64,000 nucleotides of DNA, taken from positions 1-64,000 of the forward strand of contig JBQTJW010000014.1 of assembly GCA_052386745.1 (NCBI GenBank), written 5' to 3'. Every line of letters starts with the position of its first letter. Positions within the stretch are counted from its first letter, which is position 1. Source of the stretch: Panacagrimonas sp052386745. Lineage in GTDB: Bacteria; Pseudomonadota; Gammaproteobacteria; Nevskiales; Nevskiaceae. The notes under the pieces were generated by a model, which saw nothing but the letters and a program-made list of their open reading frames with translations, searched no databases and was not told the DNA's origin. Both the position numbers and the translations under genes were made by a program. Shown here in pieces: positions 18,984-29,226 of the stretch.

Positions 18984-19610
18984 TCAGGCGTTCTCGATCA
19001 CGATGCCTTCGATGATGTTGGCCACGTCCTGGCAGCGGTCGGTGACCGATTCCAGCAGCTGGTAGATCTCCTTCATCTTGAACAGCTGCTTCACGTCCGC
19101 CTCCTCGCGGAACAGCTTGGCCATGGCGGCGCGCATGACCTGGTCGGCGTCACCTTCAAGTCGGTCGATCTCCGAGCACAGCGCCAGGATGCGCTTGGCG
19201 TTCTTCATGTTGTGCAGCAGCGACACCGCCTCCTTGACCTTCTGCGTGCTCACCAGGCAGATGTCGGCCAGCTCGCAGGCCTTCTCGGTCACGGCACGGA
19301 TGTCGTAGAGGAACATGCACTGCGACACGTCTTCCATCAGGTCCAGGATGTCGTCCATGCGCGTGATGAGCTGGTGGATCTCGTCGCGGTCGATGGGGGT
19401 GATGAACGTCTGGTGCAGCAGCTGCATGGTGTGATGCGTGATCTTGTCCGCGCGGTGCTCGATGTTGTCGATGTTGCGCTTGCGCTCGTCCAGTTCGTGC
19501 ACCGCCCCCATCAGCGCCTTGAGCTGCTCGGCCCCGAGTACGATCTGCTCGGCGTGCTCGTTGAAAAAATTGAAGAACTTCCCCTCCCGGGGCATCAGGC
19601 GTCCGAACAT
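18984..19610 (-). CDS. DUF47 PhoU-like Pit accessory protein
   Basis: Encodes 208 residues, all helical, of the DUF47/PhoU-like family that accompanies PiT transporters and modulates them. Acidic metal-binding helices are visible (DERKRNIDNIEHRADKI, ITRMDDILDLMEDVSQ, EIDRLEGDADQVM). The ATG at 19610 (MFGRLMPREGKFF) is the standard N-terminus; the frame is open to 19805 without family similarity. First gene of the operon with pit. Confidence 0.92.
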   Translation of the reverse strand: MFGRLMPREGKFFNFFNEHAEQIVLGAEQLKALMGAVHELDERKRNIDNIEHRADKITHHTMQLLHQTFITPIDRDEIHQLITRMDDILDLMEDVSQCMFLYDIRAVTEKACELADICLVSTQKVKEAVSLLHNMKNAKRILALCSEIDRLEGDADQVMRAAMAKLFREEADVKQLFKMKEIYQLLESVTDRCQDVANIIEGIVIENA

Positions 19611-19861
19611 GGCTGGCAAATCCCCGGGAAAGGCGCTCGATCTGGCGCCATGGATGGAGTCGTGAGAGCGCGCGAGTTTATCCGGCCGGCCGTGCCGCCC
19701 GCGAACCCTGTGGCACCATGCGGCGCGCCGAACGGGCCACGCGCACGAATCGCGTACCCGCTTCCCTGCGTCGCCGGGCTTGATGCAAGGAGGCATGCGC
19801 GACACGATTCACGCGGCCGCGGGCCACCCTTCACACAATGCAAAGGACATCCTCTCCGATC

Positions 19862-20971
<1,110 letters not shown>

Positions 20972-20973
20972 GC

Positions 20974-21816
20974 GTGGCACCGGTCAAGCGCTCCGAGCAC
21001 GCCTGCTTCGGCGGGCGGCTGGGGTCTTATTCGCACGCATCACACGAGACCGGCACGACGATGAACTTCGGCGTGTTCGTGCCGCCGCAGGCCGAAGCCC
21101 GGCCGGTGCCGGCGCTGTACTTCCTGGCCGGCCTGACCTGCACCGAGGAGACCTTTCTCATCAAGTCCGGCGCGCCGCGCCTGGCCGCCGAACTAGGCCT
21201 GATGCTGGTGGCGCCTGATACCAGTCCGCGCGGGCTGGGCTACGCCGGCGAGGCCGACAGCTGGGACTTCGGCCTGGGCGCCGGTTTCTACCTGGACGCC
21301 ACGCAGGCGCCGTGGTCGCGTGGCTACCGCATGGGCAGCTACGTCAACCAGGAATTGCCGGCGCTGATCGAAGCCCATTTCCCCGCGCGCGGCGACAGTC
21401 GCGGCATCTTCGGTCACTCCATGGGCGGGCACGGCGCGCTCGTCACCGCCCTGCGTGATCCGGATCGCTGGCACTCGGTGTCCGCGTTCGCGCCCATCTG
21501 CAACCCGGTGAACGTGCCCTGGGGCCAGAAGGCGTTCACGCATTACCTGGGCGTCGATCGCGCCAGATGGGCCGCGTGGGACGCCAGCCTGCTGATGGCG
21601 CGCCGCGCGTATCCCGGGCCGGTGCTGGTCGACCAGGGCCTGGGTGACGCTTTCCTGGAGCGCGAGCTGCACCCGGAGGCGCTGGAGGCCGCGGCCAGGG
21701 GCTCGGGCCAGCCGCTGACGCTGCGGCGCCATGCCGCTTATGACCATGGCTACTGGTTCATCCAGACCTTCATGCCCGACCATCTCGCTCACCACGCCGA
21801 CCGCCTGGGCGCCTGA
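20974..21816 (+). CDS. fghA: S-formylglutathione hydrolase
   Basis: Encodes about 280 residues. It hydrolyses S-formylglutathione to formate and glutathione, completing formaldehyde detoxification with the upstream dehydrogenase. Esterase-D family features: MNFGVFVPPQA, YFLAGLTCTEETFLIKSGA, catalytic serine in FGHSMGGHGALV, aspartate in VDQGLGDAFL and histidine in RRHAAYDHGYWFI. Homologues begin about 30 residues before the MNFGVF stretch (EHACFGGRLGSYSHAS), so translation must start at a non-ATG codon: GTG 20974, or TTG 20968 overlapping the frmA stop. Confidence 0.94.
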   Translation: MAPVKRSEHACFGGRLGSYSHASHETGTTMNFGVFVPPQAEARPVPALYFLAGLTCTEETFLIKSGAPRLAAELGLMLVAPDTSPRGLGYAGEADSWDFGLGAGFYLDATQAPWSRGYRMGSYVNQELPALIEAHFPARGDSRGIFGHSMGGHGALVTALRDPDRWHSVSAFAPICNPVNVPWGQKAFTHYLGVDRARWAAWDASLLMARRAYPGPVLVDQGLGDAFLERELHPEALEAAARGSGQPLTLRRHAAYDHGYWFIQTFMPDHLAHHADRLGA

Positions 21817-21884
21817 TCGACACGCCGGCGTCCGGCCGCGTTTTGCTACCTTTGCTGCCGCCTCAACAGGAGAAGGGCCACACC

Positions 21885-22361
21885 ATGAATCCGACACGAC
21901 ATCACGTTCCCGAGTCGAGCCTCGGCCGCCGCAGCAACGAGGGCGAAGGCGGCGGGCTGGGCGTGCTCGCGCTGATCGGCCTGTGCCTGCTGGGCGGCAT
22001 CGTGTACCTGCACTGGTTCCACACGCCGGCCGCAACCGAGACGGTGCAGGTGCCGGGCGCCGAACCCATCGCCGAGGTCGCCGGTGCCCACCCGTTCCGC
22101 TCCGCGCTGAGCGGACCGCGGCCCGAGGTGGTGGAAGCGCCACTGCAGAAGGCCAAGCCCATCGCGCAGGATCGCTACGCCGCGCCGGTCACCCACGTGG
22201 CGGACTCGGACGTGTGCCGCTCGCTGCGCAGTTCCCGCCAGCGCGTGCAGGAATCCATGGCCAAGCCGCACTCCGCGGACCAGGCGCGCGAATACCAGCT
22301 CGACCTGAAATCCATCTCGCAGCGCGGCGCCACCGAGGGCTGCTGGAGCGGGGGCGCGTAA
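21885..22361 (+). CDS. Hypothetical protein with one membrane segment
   Basis: Encodes 158 residues. The ATG at 21885 has an excellent AGGAGAAGG site. After about 35 polar residues comes one hydrophobic segment (LGVLALIGLCLLGGIVYLHWF), then a proline/alanine-rich stretch and a C-terminal region with two cysteines (DVCRSLRSSRQRVQES, EGCWSGG). The layout suggests an inner-membrane anchor with a small periplasmic domain, perhaps disulfide-linked. I do not recognise the family. It lies 68 bp after fghA and could be read through from it. Confidence 0.7.
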   Translation: MNPTRHHVPESSLGRRSNEGEGGGLGVLALIGLCLLGGIVYLHWFHTPAATETVQVPGAEPIAEVAGAHPFRSALSGPRPEVVEAPLQKAKPIAQDRYAAPVTHVADSDVCRSLRSSRQRVQESMAKPHSADQAREYQLDLKSISQRGATEGCWSGGA

Positions 22362-22406
22362 TTCCACGAGCGGCCCGGTTGCTCGGCCGGGGCCGCTTCA
22401 CAACGC

Positions 22407-23540
22407 CTACGCCGGCAGCAGCCCCGTCCGCTGCGTAATCCACAGCGCCGCCAGCACCGCCACGATCGCCGAGCCGACCGGCCGCACGCCGCTCCGGTAG
22501 AACGTGGTGTTGCGCAGCCCGTAGAACGTGGGCACGGCCACGCCGACGATGGCCAGCTGCCCGATTTCCACGCCGAGGTTGAACGCCACCAGCGCGGTCA
22601 GGCGCGCGCCTTCGGGCAGGCCGAGTTCGCCGAGCACCGAGGCAAAGCCGAAGCCGTGGATCAGTCCGAAGCCGAATGCCGCCATCCAGCGCGCGTCCTG
22701 CACCACCGGCCGCAGGTTGTTGAGCGCCGCCAGCAGCACCGAGGCGGCGATGGCCGACTCCACCCACACGCCGGGCAGGCGCACCCATTCCAGTGCCGCC
22801 AGCGTGAGCGTGACCGAATGCGCGAGCGTGAAGGCCGTGACCACGGTCAGCACGCTGCGCAGCGCCGGCAGCAGCCGCGGCACGCCGGTCCAGTGCCCGC
22901 GCTCGTGTTTGAGCACCGCCGGGAGCAGCAATGCGAGCAGGAACAGGATGTGGTCGTAGCCGATCCAGATGTGCCAGATGCCTTCGCGCAGGTAATCCTT
23001 GAACGCGGTCCAGGCGGATGGCTTTTCCAGCACGAAGTGCCGCGGGCCGGCGTTGGGGTCGAGCACCGCGGAGTGCGTGGCGCCGTCCGCGCTCAGGATC
23101 AGGATGCCGCGATGGGTCGGGTCGAGCGCCGCCAGCAGGCGGTAGCGGATGTCCAGCGCCTTCGGGACCGCCTCGCAGTCCAAGCGCAGGGAAAACCAGG
23201 CGTAGCGCCCGTCGATGCGGTCGTTGATCAAGAGCTCCGGAATCTGCACCGTGCAGGGCACAGACCCCGCGGACACCTCCAGCGCCGCGCGCAGGATGTT
23301 CGCCAGCGCTGGTTCTGCCGCGCGAAGCTCGCCCCAGCTCAGTTGGCGGTCGCCATCGGTGTCGAGCGGGGTGAGCAGCGCGACGTCGCGCAGCGCGATC
23401 TCCCATTGTCCCTGCACCTGGTCGTGCTCGACGCGCAGGCTCAGGTAGGCGTCGCTCGGCCGGTGCGCCGAGGCCGCGGCAGACCACAGGCACAGCAGGG
23501 CGATGAGGGCTCCCAGGGCGCGGGTCATGGCGTCGTTCAC
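22407..23540 (-). CDS. HupE/UreJ-family membrane protein with an EF-hand-like loop
   Basis: Encodes 377 residues. A signal peptide (ALIALLCLWSAAASA) is followed by an exported domain of about 160 residues, then a HupE/UreJ-2 type membrane domain with about seven segments and conserved histidines (GIWHIWIGYDHILFL, TAFTLAHSVTLTL, FGFGLIHGFGFASVLGEL). The exported part contains DTDGDRQLSWGEL, matching an EF-hand calcium loop (D1, D3, D5, E12). Relatives of HupE transport nickel or other metals, but this two-part form is not characterised. Its start overlaps the stop of the TPR gene (ATGA). It ends the four-gene unit begun by the DUF4331 gene. Confidence 0.82.
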   Translation of the reverse strand: MNDAMTRALGALIALLCLWSAAASAHRPSDAYLSLRVEHDQVQGQWEIALRDVALLTPLDTDGDRQLSWGELRAAEPALANILRAALEVSAGSVPCTVQIPELLINDRIDGRYAWFSLRLDCEAVPKALDIRYRLLAALDPTHRGILILSADGATHSAVLDPNAGPRHFVLEKPSAWTAFKDYLREGIWHIWIGYDHILFLLALLLPAVLKHERGHWTGVPRLLPALRSVLTVVTAFTLAHSVTLTLAALEWVRLPGVWVESAIAASVLLAALNNLRPVVQDARWMAAFGFGLIHGFGFASVLGELGLPEGARLTALVAFNLGVEIGQLAIVGVAVPTFYGLRNTTFYRSGVRPVGSAIVAVLAALWITQRTGLLPA

Positions 23541-24697
23541 GGCGTCGGCGGCGGCGCCGCGATGCGGTCCAGCCGCACGTCTTCCAGCCGGCTGATCTCG
23601 CGCCAGGCCAGGACCGGCGCGGCGCCGTCGGCTCGACCCGCGGCGCGTGCGGCCAGCAGCAGCACGCGCGCGTCTTGGGGCTCGTGCTGGATGGCCCAGT
23701 TGGCCTGGGCGATGGCAAGGACCTGTTGCGGGTCGTCGTTGAAGGCGAGGCGGTAGCGCGCTTCCTCGCGCAGGTGCAGGCCATCGCCGCGCTGGCGCGC
23801 AGCATCAAAGCCGTCGCGGATGAGCGCGTCCAGCGGCGCCAGGCGCGCATCGCCCATCTGGTGCAGGGCCAGGGCCAGGCGCAGGCGCAGGGCGTCCACC
23901 GGGGTGTCGAGGGCAATCAGCGGCAGCACCTCGGCGGCGGCGCCGCGATCCAGCAGCAGGTCGGCGAGCGAGGCGCGCAGGTCGATGTCGTCCTGTGCCG
24001 CCAGCGCGGTGCGATAGAGCGTTTCGGCCTCGGCCACGCGGCCGGCGCGCACGGCCATGTCGGCGCGCTCGGCGAAGTACCAGCCGGCGATGGCCGCGGG
24101 CTGCGAGGCCAGGGCAGGGCGCAGCGCGTCGAGCGCCTGCGTGGCTTCGCGCAGCTCGCCGTTCAGGCCGCGCACGGATTCACGGCACAGGGCCTGCACA
24201 AACGGGTCGGCCAGTGGCTGCAATTGCGTGCAGGCCCGCGCGGCCTCGGGGTAGCGGCCCTGCACGCGCAGGATGGTGGCACGCGTCAGCCAGGCCTGGG
24301 CGTCGGCCGGGCGGCGTGCGAGCAGGCGGTCGAGGTCGGCGAGGGCGCCATCGAAATCGTGGCGCGACTGGCGCAGCGTGGCGCGCAGGAGCAGCACCGG
24401 GTCGGGGGCGTCGGCAGTGTTCCACCAGGGCTGGAGCACGCCCTGGGCATAGCCCAGTTCGCGCGGATCGCCGGTCTGGCGGGAGCGCTGGATGTAGGTC
24501 TGCGCAAGCCGGGCCGCGAGCTCGGGTGCAAGCGCCAGCCTGTCCGCCACCAGCGGACGGGCGGGTGCCGCGGCGGGGAGTCGCTCCAGGATCTGGGCGT
24601 CGTCCGCGGGACGGTAAGGGGCTGCCAGGGAAAGACCGGCAGGAGTGGCGGCGAGCAGGCAAAAAAAGCCCCGCACGAAGCTCGTCGAAAGCTTCAT
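23537..24697 (-). CDS. Exported TPR-repeat protein
   Basis: Encodes 386 residues with a signal peptide (FFCLLAATPAGLSLA). The body is alanine/leucine-rich with repeated helix pairs of TPR type, for example DFDGALADLDRLLARRPADAQAWLTRA and GRVAEAETLYRTALAAQDD. TPR proteins scaffold protein-protein contacts; no catalytic motif is visible. It is translationally coupled to the HupE-like gene and lies 13 bp after the small lipoprotein gene, so the four products probably work together at the cell envelope. Confidence 0.8.
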   Translation of the reverse strand: MKLSTSFVRGFFCLLAATPAGLSLAAPYRPADDAQILERLPAAAPARPLVADRLALAPELAARLAQTYIQRSRQTGDPRELGYAQGVLQPWWNTADAPDPVLLLRATLRQSRHDFDGALADLDRLLARRPADAQAWLTRATILRVQGRYPEAARACTQLQPLADPFVQALCRESVRGLNGELREATQALDALRPALASQPAAIAGWYFAERADMAVRAGRVAEAETLYRTALAAQDDIDLRASLADLLLDRGAAAEVLPLIALDTPVDALRLRLALALHQMGDARLAPLDALIRDGFDAARQRGDGLHLREEARYRLAFNDDPQQVLAIAQANWAIQHEPQDARVLLLAARAAGRADGAAPVLAWREISRLEDVRLDRIAAPPPTP

Positions 24698-24710
24698 GCG
24701 GGGCTTGCGA

Positions 24711-24944
24711 TCAGGGTGCGTTGATCGGCTGGGGGCGGCTGGTTTCGCTGGTGTCGTCGAAGGTGAAGGCGCCGTCGTTGATCGGCATCGGGCGGCCGGT
24801 GTCGTCCGTGGTGGCGGCGATGGCCTGCACGTCCCCCGTCGAGCTGACCGGGTTGCCGTTGCCGCTGCTCCCGCCCCCGCCGCACGCGGACAGGCCGAGC
24901 GCGCCGAGAACCAGGATGCTCCGGAGGGTTGCGGTTGGGCTCAT
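24711..24944 (-). CDS. Small predicted lipoprotein, 77 residues
   Basis: A 77-residue protein with a lipoprotein signal peptide ending in the lipobox LSAC followed by a glycine/serine linker (GGGGSSGNG). The mature part has a short internal repeat: DTGRPMPIN and, 13 residues later, ETSRPQPIN. No family recognised. Two bases separate it from the DUF4331 stop and 13 from the TPR gene, so it is part of the same operon. Confidence 0.72.
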   Translation of the reverse strand: MSPTATLRSILVLGALGLSACGGGGSSGNGNPVSSTGDVQAIAATTDDTGRPMPINDGAFTFDDTSETSRPQPINAP

Positions 24945-24946
24945 GC

Positions 24947-26497
24947 TCAGCTCTCCGAGGCGTTGCTCGGCGAGCCGGGCAGCGGGTGGTTGAGGTACGG
25001 AAAGACCGGTAGGAAGTCGTCCGGGTTGGGACGGGCGCCGTCCGTGTACTTGAGCGCGCGGGAAGGCGCCGAGGCGGGGTCCGCGTCGGCCGGCAGGAGC
25101 ACGCCCATGGCCGCACGCAGCTCGATGTCCACCACGTCGTCGATCGGACGACGGCCGTTGGGGAAGCCCGCCGTATCACCGGCCAGTGCGCCCAGGTCCT
25201 TCTGCTGCGATGCCGCTTTCGGCAGGACGCTGGTGTTGAGGCGCAGCATTTCCGACAGCACCGTGTTCGAGGCCGGCGTGGAGCCGTCGGCCGGCAGGTA
25301 GGTCAGGCCGTCGATGCCCTTGAGGAACGCGGCGATCAGGTCGGTGCGCGGGTAGACGTTGGGGGCCTTCACGCCCGCATCGCCGAACAGGACTTCCAGC
25401 AGCACCGGCAGGCTGGGCGTGAGCACGTAGGGCGCGAAGTTGGCCGCGTCGTTGGCGGGCTCGGAGGCGTTGAAGAGGTCCTTGTCCGGCAGGCCGATCA
25501 CCACCTCGTTGACCAGGGGCGAACCGAGGCGCGACACCTGCGTCCAGGCACCGCCTTCGAGCGAAGCGCCGGTGTTGCTCGACGGGCTGGGGTTCGCACC
25601 CCCGACCTTCTGCTGCGGTTCCGGGTTGAGCAGGCGCGCCTGGCGCAGGCTGGCCGTGGTCCATCCGCCGATGATGGGCGTTGCGCCCGTGAGGCAGCTG
25701 GTGGGAATCTTCAGCGCCAGCGAGGTGATGTTCTTGTCGCTGATGGTGTTGCGTTCCGCACTGCGTGCCGCTTCGCCGCCGCCCAGTTCTTCCACCGGCG
25801 CCGCGATGTTCACCAGGTCGAAGGTCTCGCCCAGGTTCACCACGAAGCCCTCGCGCCGCTGGCCCACGAACAGCTTGGCGGGTGCCGAGCACCCGGGGAT
25901 GGTCACGGTGTGGATGAAGCTGTTGGCGTAAGCCGGGTAGTTGGCAATGGACTTGTTGCCGATGTTGTCGAACGGCTTGCTGAAGCTGGTGGCGCCGCTG
26001 CCGGCCAGCGTGACCGCGCTGCGTGCGCCGCTGCGGCGATCGCCGCGGACCACATCCACCGTGTAGGTCTCCACCACGTTCTGCGCGCTGCTGTCCGACG
26101 CGCTGATGGCGCCGATGTTGGACAGCGGCACCGCCACGTCATTGCCGCCAATGGGAAGCGTGATGCCCTTGAGCGTGGTGGTGAAACGGAACTGGAAGGT
26201 GATGTCTTCCTTGCCGTCGCCGGTGTTGTCGATGTGGATCTCGTACAGCGCGTTGGGGTCCAGCGTGAAGTAGTTGGGGCCGCCGTAAGAGTCCTGCAGC
26301 GGCAGGTAGTTGGCGATCAGCGTCACCGTGTTGCCGGCGTTCGCGCCGTAACTGCGAAACATGTAGAAGTCCGTGCCATCCACTTTCGGGATGCTGGTGA
26401 TGAAGGGAGCTTCGCGATGGCTGGAAGCCTGCGCGGCGGCGGCGAACAGCCCGCCTGCGACGGCCATGGAGCAGGCAACGAAAACTTTTGATGACAT
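24947..26497 (-). CDS. DUF4331 exported protein
   Basis: Encodes 516 residues. A signal peptide (FVACSMAVAGGLFAAAAQA) precedes the DUF4331 hallmark SSHREAPFI and KVDGTDFYMFRSY; DTGDGKEDITFQFRF resembles an acidic metal-binding turn (GDGKED). DUF4331 proteins are secreted, often calcium-site rich and of unknown function. First gene of a four-gene operon with a lipoprotein, a TPR protein and a HupE-like membrane protein. The 132 bp upstream, shared with the pdxH end, must hold its promoter, though I could not fix the -35/-10 elements. Confidence 0.88.
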   Translation of the reverse strand: MSSKVFVACSMAVAGGLFAAAAQASSHREAPFITSIPKVDGTDFYMFRSYGANAGNTVTLIANYLPLQDSYGGPNYFTLDPNALYEIHIDNTGDGKEDITFQFRFTTTLKGITLPIGGNDVAVPLSNIGAISASDSSAQNVVETYTVDVVRGDRRSGARSAVTLAGSGATSFSKPFDNIGNKSIANYPAYANSFIHTVTIPGCSAPAKLFVGQRREGFVVNLGETFDLVNIAAPVEELGGGEAARSAERNTISDKNITSLALKIPTSCLTGATPIIGGWTTASLRQARLLNPEPQQKVGGANPSPSSNTGASLEGGAWTQVSRLGSPLVNEVVIGLPDKDLFNASEPANDAANFAPYVLTPSLPVLLEVLFGDAGVKAPNVYPRTDLIAAFLKGIDGLTYLPADGSTPASNTVLSEMLRLNTSVLPKAASQQKDLGALAGDTAGFPNGRRPIDDVVDIELRAAMGVLLPADADPASAPSRALKYTDGARPNPDDFLPVFPYLNHPLPGSPSNASES

Positions 26498-26629
26498 GAG
26501 GGGTGCCCTTTTTGAAGTGGGAGTAAACAGGTTCCGCCCTCAAGCCTACGCGCCGCATCTCCCCTTGGATGCGAACATTTTCGTGTCGTGCAGAATGCCG
26601 CCGGCACCGGCTTAAAACCCTGCAAAACG

Positions 26630-27247
26630 CTAGGGTTCCAGCCGCTCCACCACCCACGCCGAGCCGTTTCGCCGATAGCGCAACCGGTCGTGCAGGCGCC
26701 CGATGCGCCCCTGCCAGAACTCCACCATGCGCGGGCGGATCACGTAGCCGCCCCAGTCCTCGGGGCAGGGGATGTCCTGGCCCTCGTAGCGCTGCTCGTT
26801 GTGGGCTAGGCGCTCGTCGAGTTCCGCGCGCGTGGCCACCACCGCGGACTGTCGCGAGGTCGTCGCACCCAGGCGCGATTCGCGCGGCCGCGACTCGAAG
26901 TAGCGCTGGCTGAGCGCGCGCGGCAGGCGTTCGGCCATGCCTTCAATCCGCACCTGGCGCTCCAGGCGGTCCCACCAGAACGTGGCCGCGACCTCGGCGT
27001 GGGCCGCAATCTCCAGGCCCTTGCGGCCGCTGTAGCTGGTGTAGAAGCTCCAGCCGTCCTCGTAGAAACCCTTGAACAGCACGATGCGCGCGGCCGGCCG
27101 GCCATCCAGGCCCAGGGTGGCGAGCGTCATGGCCGTGGGCTCGATCATGCCGACGGCGCGCGCATCGTCGAGCCAGGACTGGAACTGCGCCGTCGGCTCG
27201 GGCAGCAGGTCGTGTTCGTTCAGCGGCGGATTCTGGGTGTATTGCAT
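26630..27247 (-). CDS. pdxH: Pyridoxamine 5'-phosphate oxidase
   Basis: Encodes 205 residues. PdxH is the FMN enzyme that oxidises pyridoxamine or pyridoxine 5'-phosphate to pyridoxal phosphate. Family stretches are intact: RIVLFKGFYEDGWSFYTSY (FMN/phosphate site), KGLEIAAHAEVAATFWW, RQVRIEG, SRQSAVV, WGGYVIRPRMVEFWQG and a C-terminal RLHDRLRYRR. The ATG at 27247 (MQYTQNPPL) matches normal family length; the frame is open to 27355 without similarity. Divergent from the acuI-like gene. Confidence 0.95.
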   Translation of the reverse strand: MQYTQNPPLNEHDLLPEPTAQFQSWLDDARAVGMIEPTAMTLATLGLDGRPAARIVLFKGFYEDGWSFYTSYSGRKGLEIAAHAEVAATFWWDRLERQVRIEGMAERLPRALSQRYFESRPRESRLGATTSRQSAVVATRAELDERLAHNEQRYEGQDIPCPEDWGGYVIRPRMVEFWQGRIGRLHDRLRYRRNGSAWVVERLEP

Positions 27248-27353
27248 CGGGCCAGCCTGCCACAGCGGCCGCGAAACCGCGACGCGATTCCACCGCTGCA
27301 AGCCACACGGCTGCGCTAGAGTTGCGCGCCCCTGACCACGAGCGACCATCGCC

Positions 27354-28346
27354 ATGAACGACTTCCGCGCCCTGCGTGTTCACCAGATCGAAAAGGCGCT
27401 GTCGCACCGGCTCGAACGCATCACGCTGGATGCGCTCACGCCCGGCGAGGTGGTGATTCGCGTCGCCTATTCCAGCCTCAATTTCAAGGACGCGCTGGCC
27501 GTGACCGGCAAGAGCCGCATCATGCGCACGTTGCCGCGGGTCGCGGGCATCGACCTGTCCGGCACCGTCGAAAGCAGCAGCGATGCGCGCTACCGGCCGG
27601 GTGACGAGGTGCTGGTCACCGGCTGCAACATCGGCGAACTGCTGGATGGCGGCCTGGCCGAGTTCGCGCGCGTTCCCGCCGAAGCCGTGGTGCCCCTGCC
27701 TTCGGGCCTGAACCTGCACGAGGCGATGGCGCTGGGCACGGCCGGCTTCACCGCCGGCATGGCGCTGCGCCGCATGCTGGAGAACCACCAGCGGCCGGAC
27801 ATGGGCCCGATTCTGGTCACCGGTGCCACCGGCGGCGTGGGGTCCATCGCCATCCAGCTGTTCAAGCGCGCGGGCTTCGAGGTGGCGGCGCTCACCGGCA
27901 AGAAGGCCGCGGCCGAGGCATACCTGAAGATGCTCGGCGCGGACGAGGTGCTGGATCGCGCCGCGCTGGATTTCGGCAGGAAGCCGCTGGAAGCCGCGCG
28001 TTTCGGCGGCGCGGTGGACAACCTGGGTGGCGAGACACTGGCCGGCCTCACGCGCGTGGTCCGGCCCTGGGGCAACATCGGCAGCATCGGGCTCGCGCAG
28101 AGCCACGAACTGGCGACCACGGTCATGCCCTTCATCCTGCGCGGCGTGTCGCTGCTGGGCATCCACTCGGTGGACGTGCCGCGCACCTGGCGCGTGGACA
28201 TCTGGAACCGGCTCGCGGGCGAGTGGAAGCCCCGGGACCTCTCCGCCATCGTGCGCCGCACCATCACGCTCGACGAAGTCCCCGCCGCCTGCGAGGAGCT
28301 CATGGCCAGCGCGGTGCAGGGTCGCTACGTGGTCAAGATCGGCTAG
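27354..28346 (+). CDS. acuI: Acryloyl-CoA reductase / YhdH-type quinone oxidoreductase
   Basis: Encodes 330 residues of the zinc-free medium-chain reductase subgroup containing AcuI and E. coli YhdH. Motifs include VIRVAYSSLNFKDALAVTGK, AGIDLSGTVESS, the NADPH-binding VTGATGGVGSIAIQLFKR and a C-terminal GRYVVKIG. These enzymes reduce acryloyl-CoA to propionyl-CoA with NADPH. The gene starts 107 bp from pdxH in the opposite direction and is followed 28 bp later by an oxygenase. Confidence 0.88.
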   Translation: MNDFRALRVHQIEKALSHRLERITLDALTPGEVVIRVAYSSLNFKDALAVTGKSRIMRTLPRVAGIDLSGTVESSSDARYRPGDEVLVTGCNIGELLDGGLAEFARVPAEAVVPLPSGLNLHEAMALGTAGFTAGMALRRMLENHQRPDMGPILVTGATGGVGSIAIQLFKRAGFEVAALTGKKAAAEAYLKMLGADEVLDRAALDFGRKPLEAARFGGAVDNLGGETLAGLTRVVRPWGNIGSIGLAQSHELATTVMPFILRGVSLLGIHSVDVPRTWRVDIWNRLAGEWKPRDLSAIVRRTITLDEVPAACEELMASAVQGRYVVKIG

Positions 28347-28374
28347 GAGCAGGGAAGGGCGCCTTGCTCGGCGA

Positions 28375-29205
28375 ATGCCGTTCTCTCCGCCGCCGCCGGT
28401 GACGCTCAGCGCTGATGAGCGCGCCCGCTTCGAGCAGGACGGGCTGCTGGTCGTCGATCCGCAGATTGCGGACGCGACGCTCACGCAGGTGCAGGCGGAT
28501 CTGGCTCCGCGCTTCCCGGCGATTGCGGGGCCGCAGAAGGCGCGCTATCGCGGCGCGTCCATCCACTACAACCGCATCCAGGATGCGTGGCGGTTCTCCG
28601 CGGCGGTGCGCGAGATTGCGCTGGCGCCGCAGGTTCACGCCCAGCTGCACGCGCTGTATGGGCGCGCGCCCAGGCCGTTCCAGACGCTCAATTTCCTGCG
28701 CGGGACGGAGCAGCCCACGCACGCGGATGTCATCCATTTCAACAGCGAGCCCCGCGGCTTCATGTGCGGCGTGTGGGTGGCGCTGGAGGACATCGACATG
28801 GACAACGGGCCGCTGGTCTATTACCCAGGCTCGCAGCGGCTGCCGGAGATTGGACTGCGCGACCTGGGCGACGAAGTCGCGGGGCTGATGAAGCGCCCGC
28901 CGCTGTGGCGGACCGACCTGCACCGTTCCATCTACCGTCCGTTCTACGAACCCTTCATCGCCGCCTTAGTGCAGCGGCATGGCCTGGTGCCGCAGTACGC
29001 CACCGTGCGCCGCGGCCAGGCGGTGATCTGGTCCGCAAACCTGCTCCACGGCGGCAGCCCGCAGCGGGATCGCGAGCGCACGCGCTGGAGCCAGGTCACG
29101 CATTTCTACTTCGAGGGCTGCCGCTACTTCACGCCGCTGCGCGAGCGCGAGGGCCTGCTCGGCGGGGCGGTGCCGGCCTGGCGGCGGCCGCGCTGGGTGA
29201 GGTGA
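28375..29205 (+). CDS. Phytanoyl-CoA dioxygenase (PhyH) family protein
   Basis: Encodes 276 residues of a probable Fe(II)/2-oxoglutarate oxygenase. It starts with the family-like LSADERARFEQDGLLVVD. The 2-His-1-carboxylate site is visible as HAD in QPTHADVIHFN and a distal histidine in ANLLHGGSPQRD, with an arginine downstream (ERTRWSQVTHF) to bind 2-oxoglutarate. The ATG at 28375 is the first in frame beyond the acuI-like stop; the ribosome-binding site is weak. Substrate not predictable. Confidence 0.82.
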   Translation: MPFSPPPPVTLSADERARFEQDGLLVVDPQIADATLTQVQADLAPRFPAIAGPQKARYRGASIHYNRIQDAWRFSAAVREIALAPQVHAQLHALYGRAPRPFQTLNFLRGTEQPTHADVIHFNSEPRGFMCGVWVALEDIDMDNGPLVYYPGSQRLPEIGLRDLGDEVAGLMKRPPLWRTDLHRSIYRPFYEPFIAALVQRHGLVPQYATVRRGQAVIWSANLLHGGSPQRDRERTRWSQVTHFYFEGCRYFTPLREREGLLGGAVPAWRRPRWVR

Positions 29206-29226
29206 GCGGCGCGGCGCTGCGCTTTT

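Noticed and set aside
26498..26629. An ECF-type promoter (GGAACC with a downstream TCAAA) before the DUF4331 gene
   Set aside because: The spacing is only 14 bp and the -10 match is poor, so it was not called.
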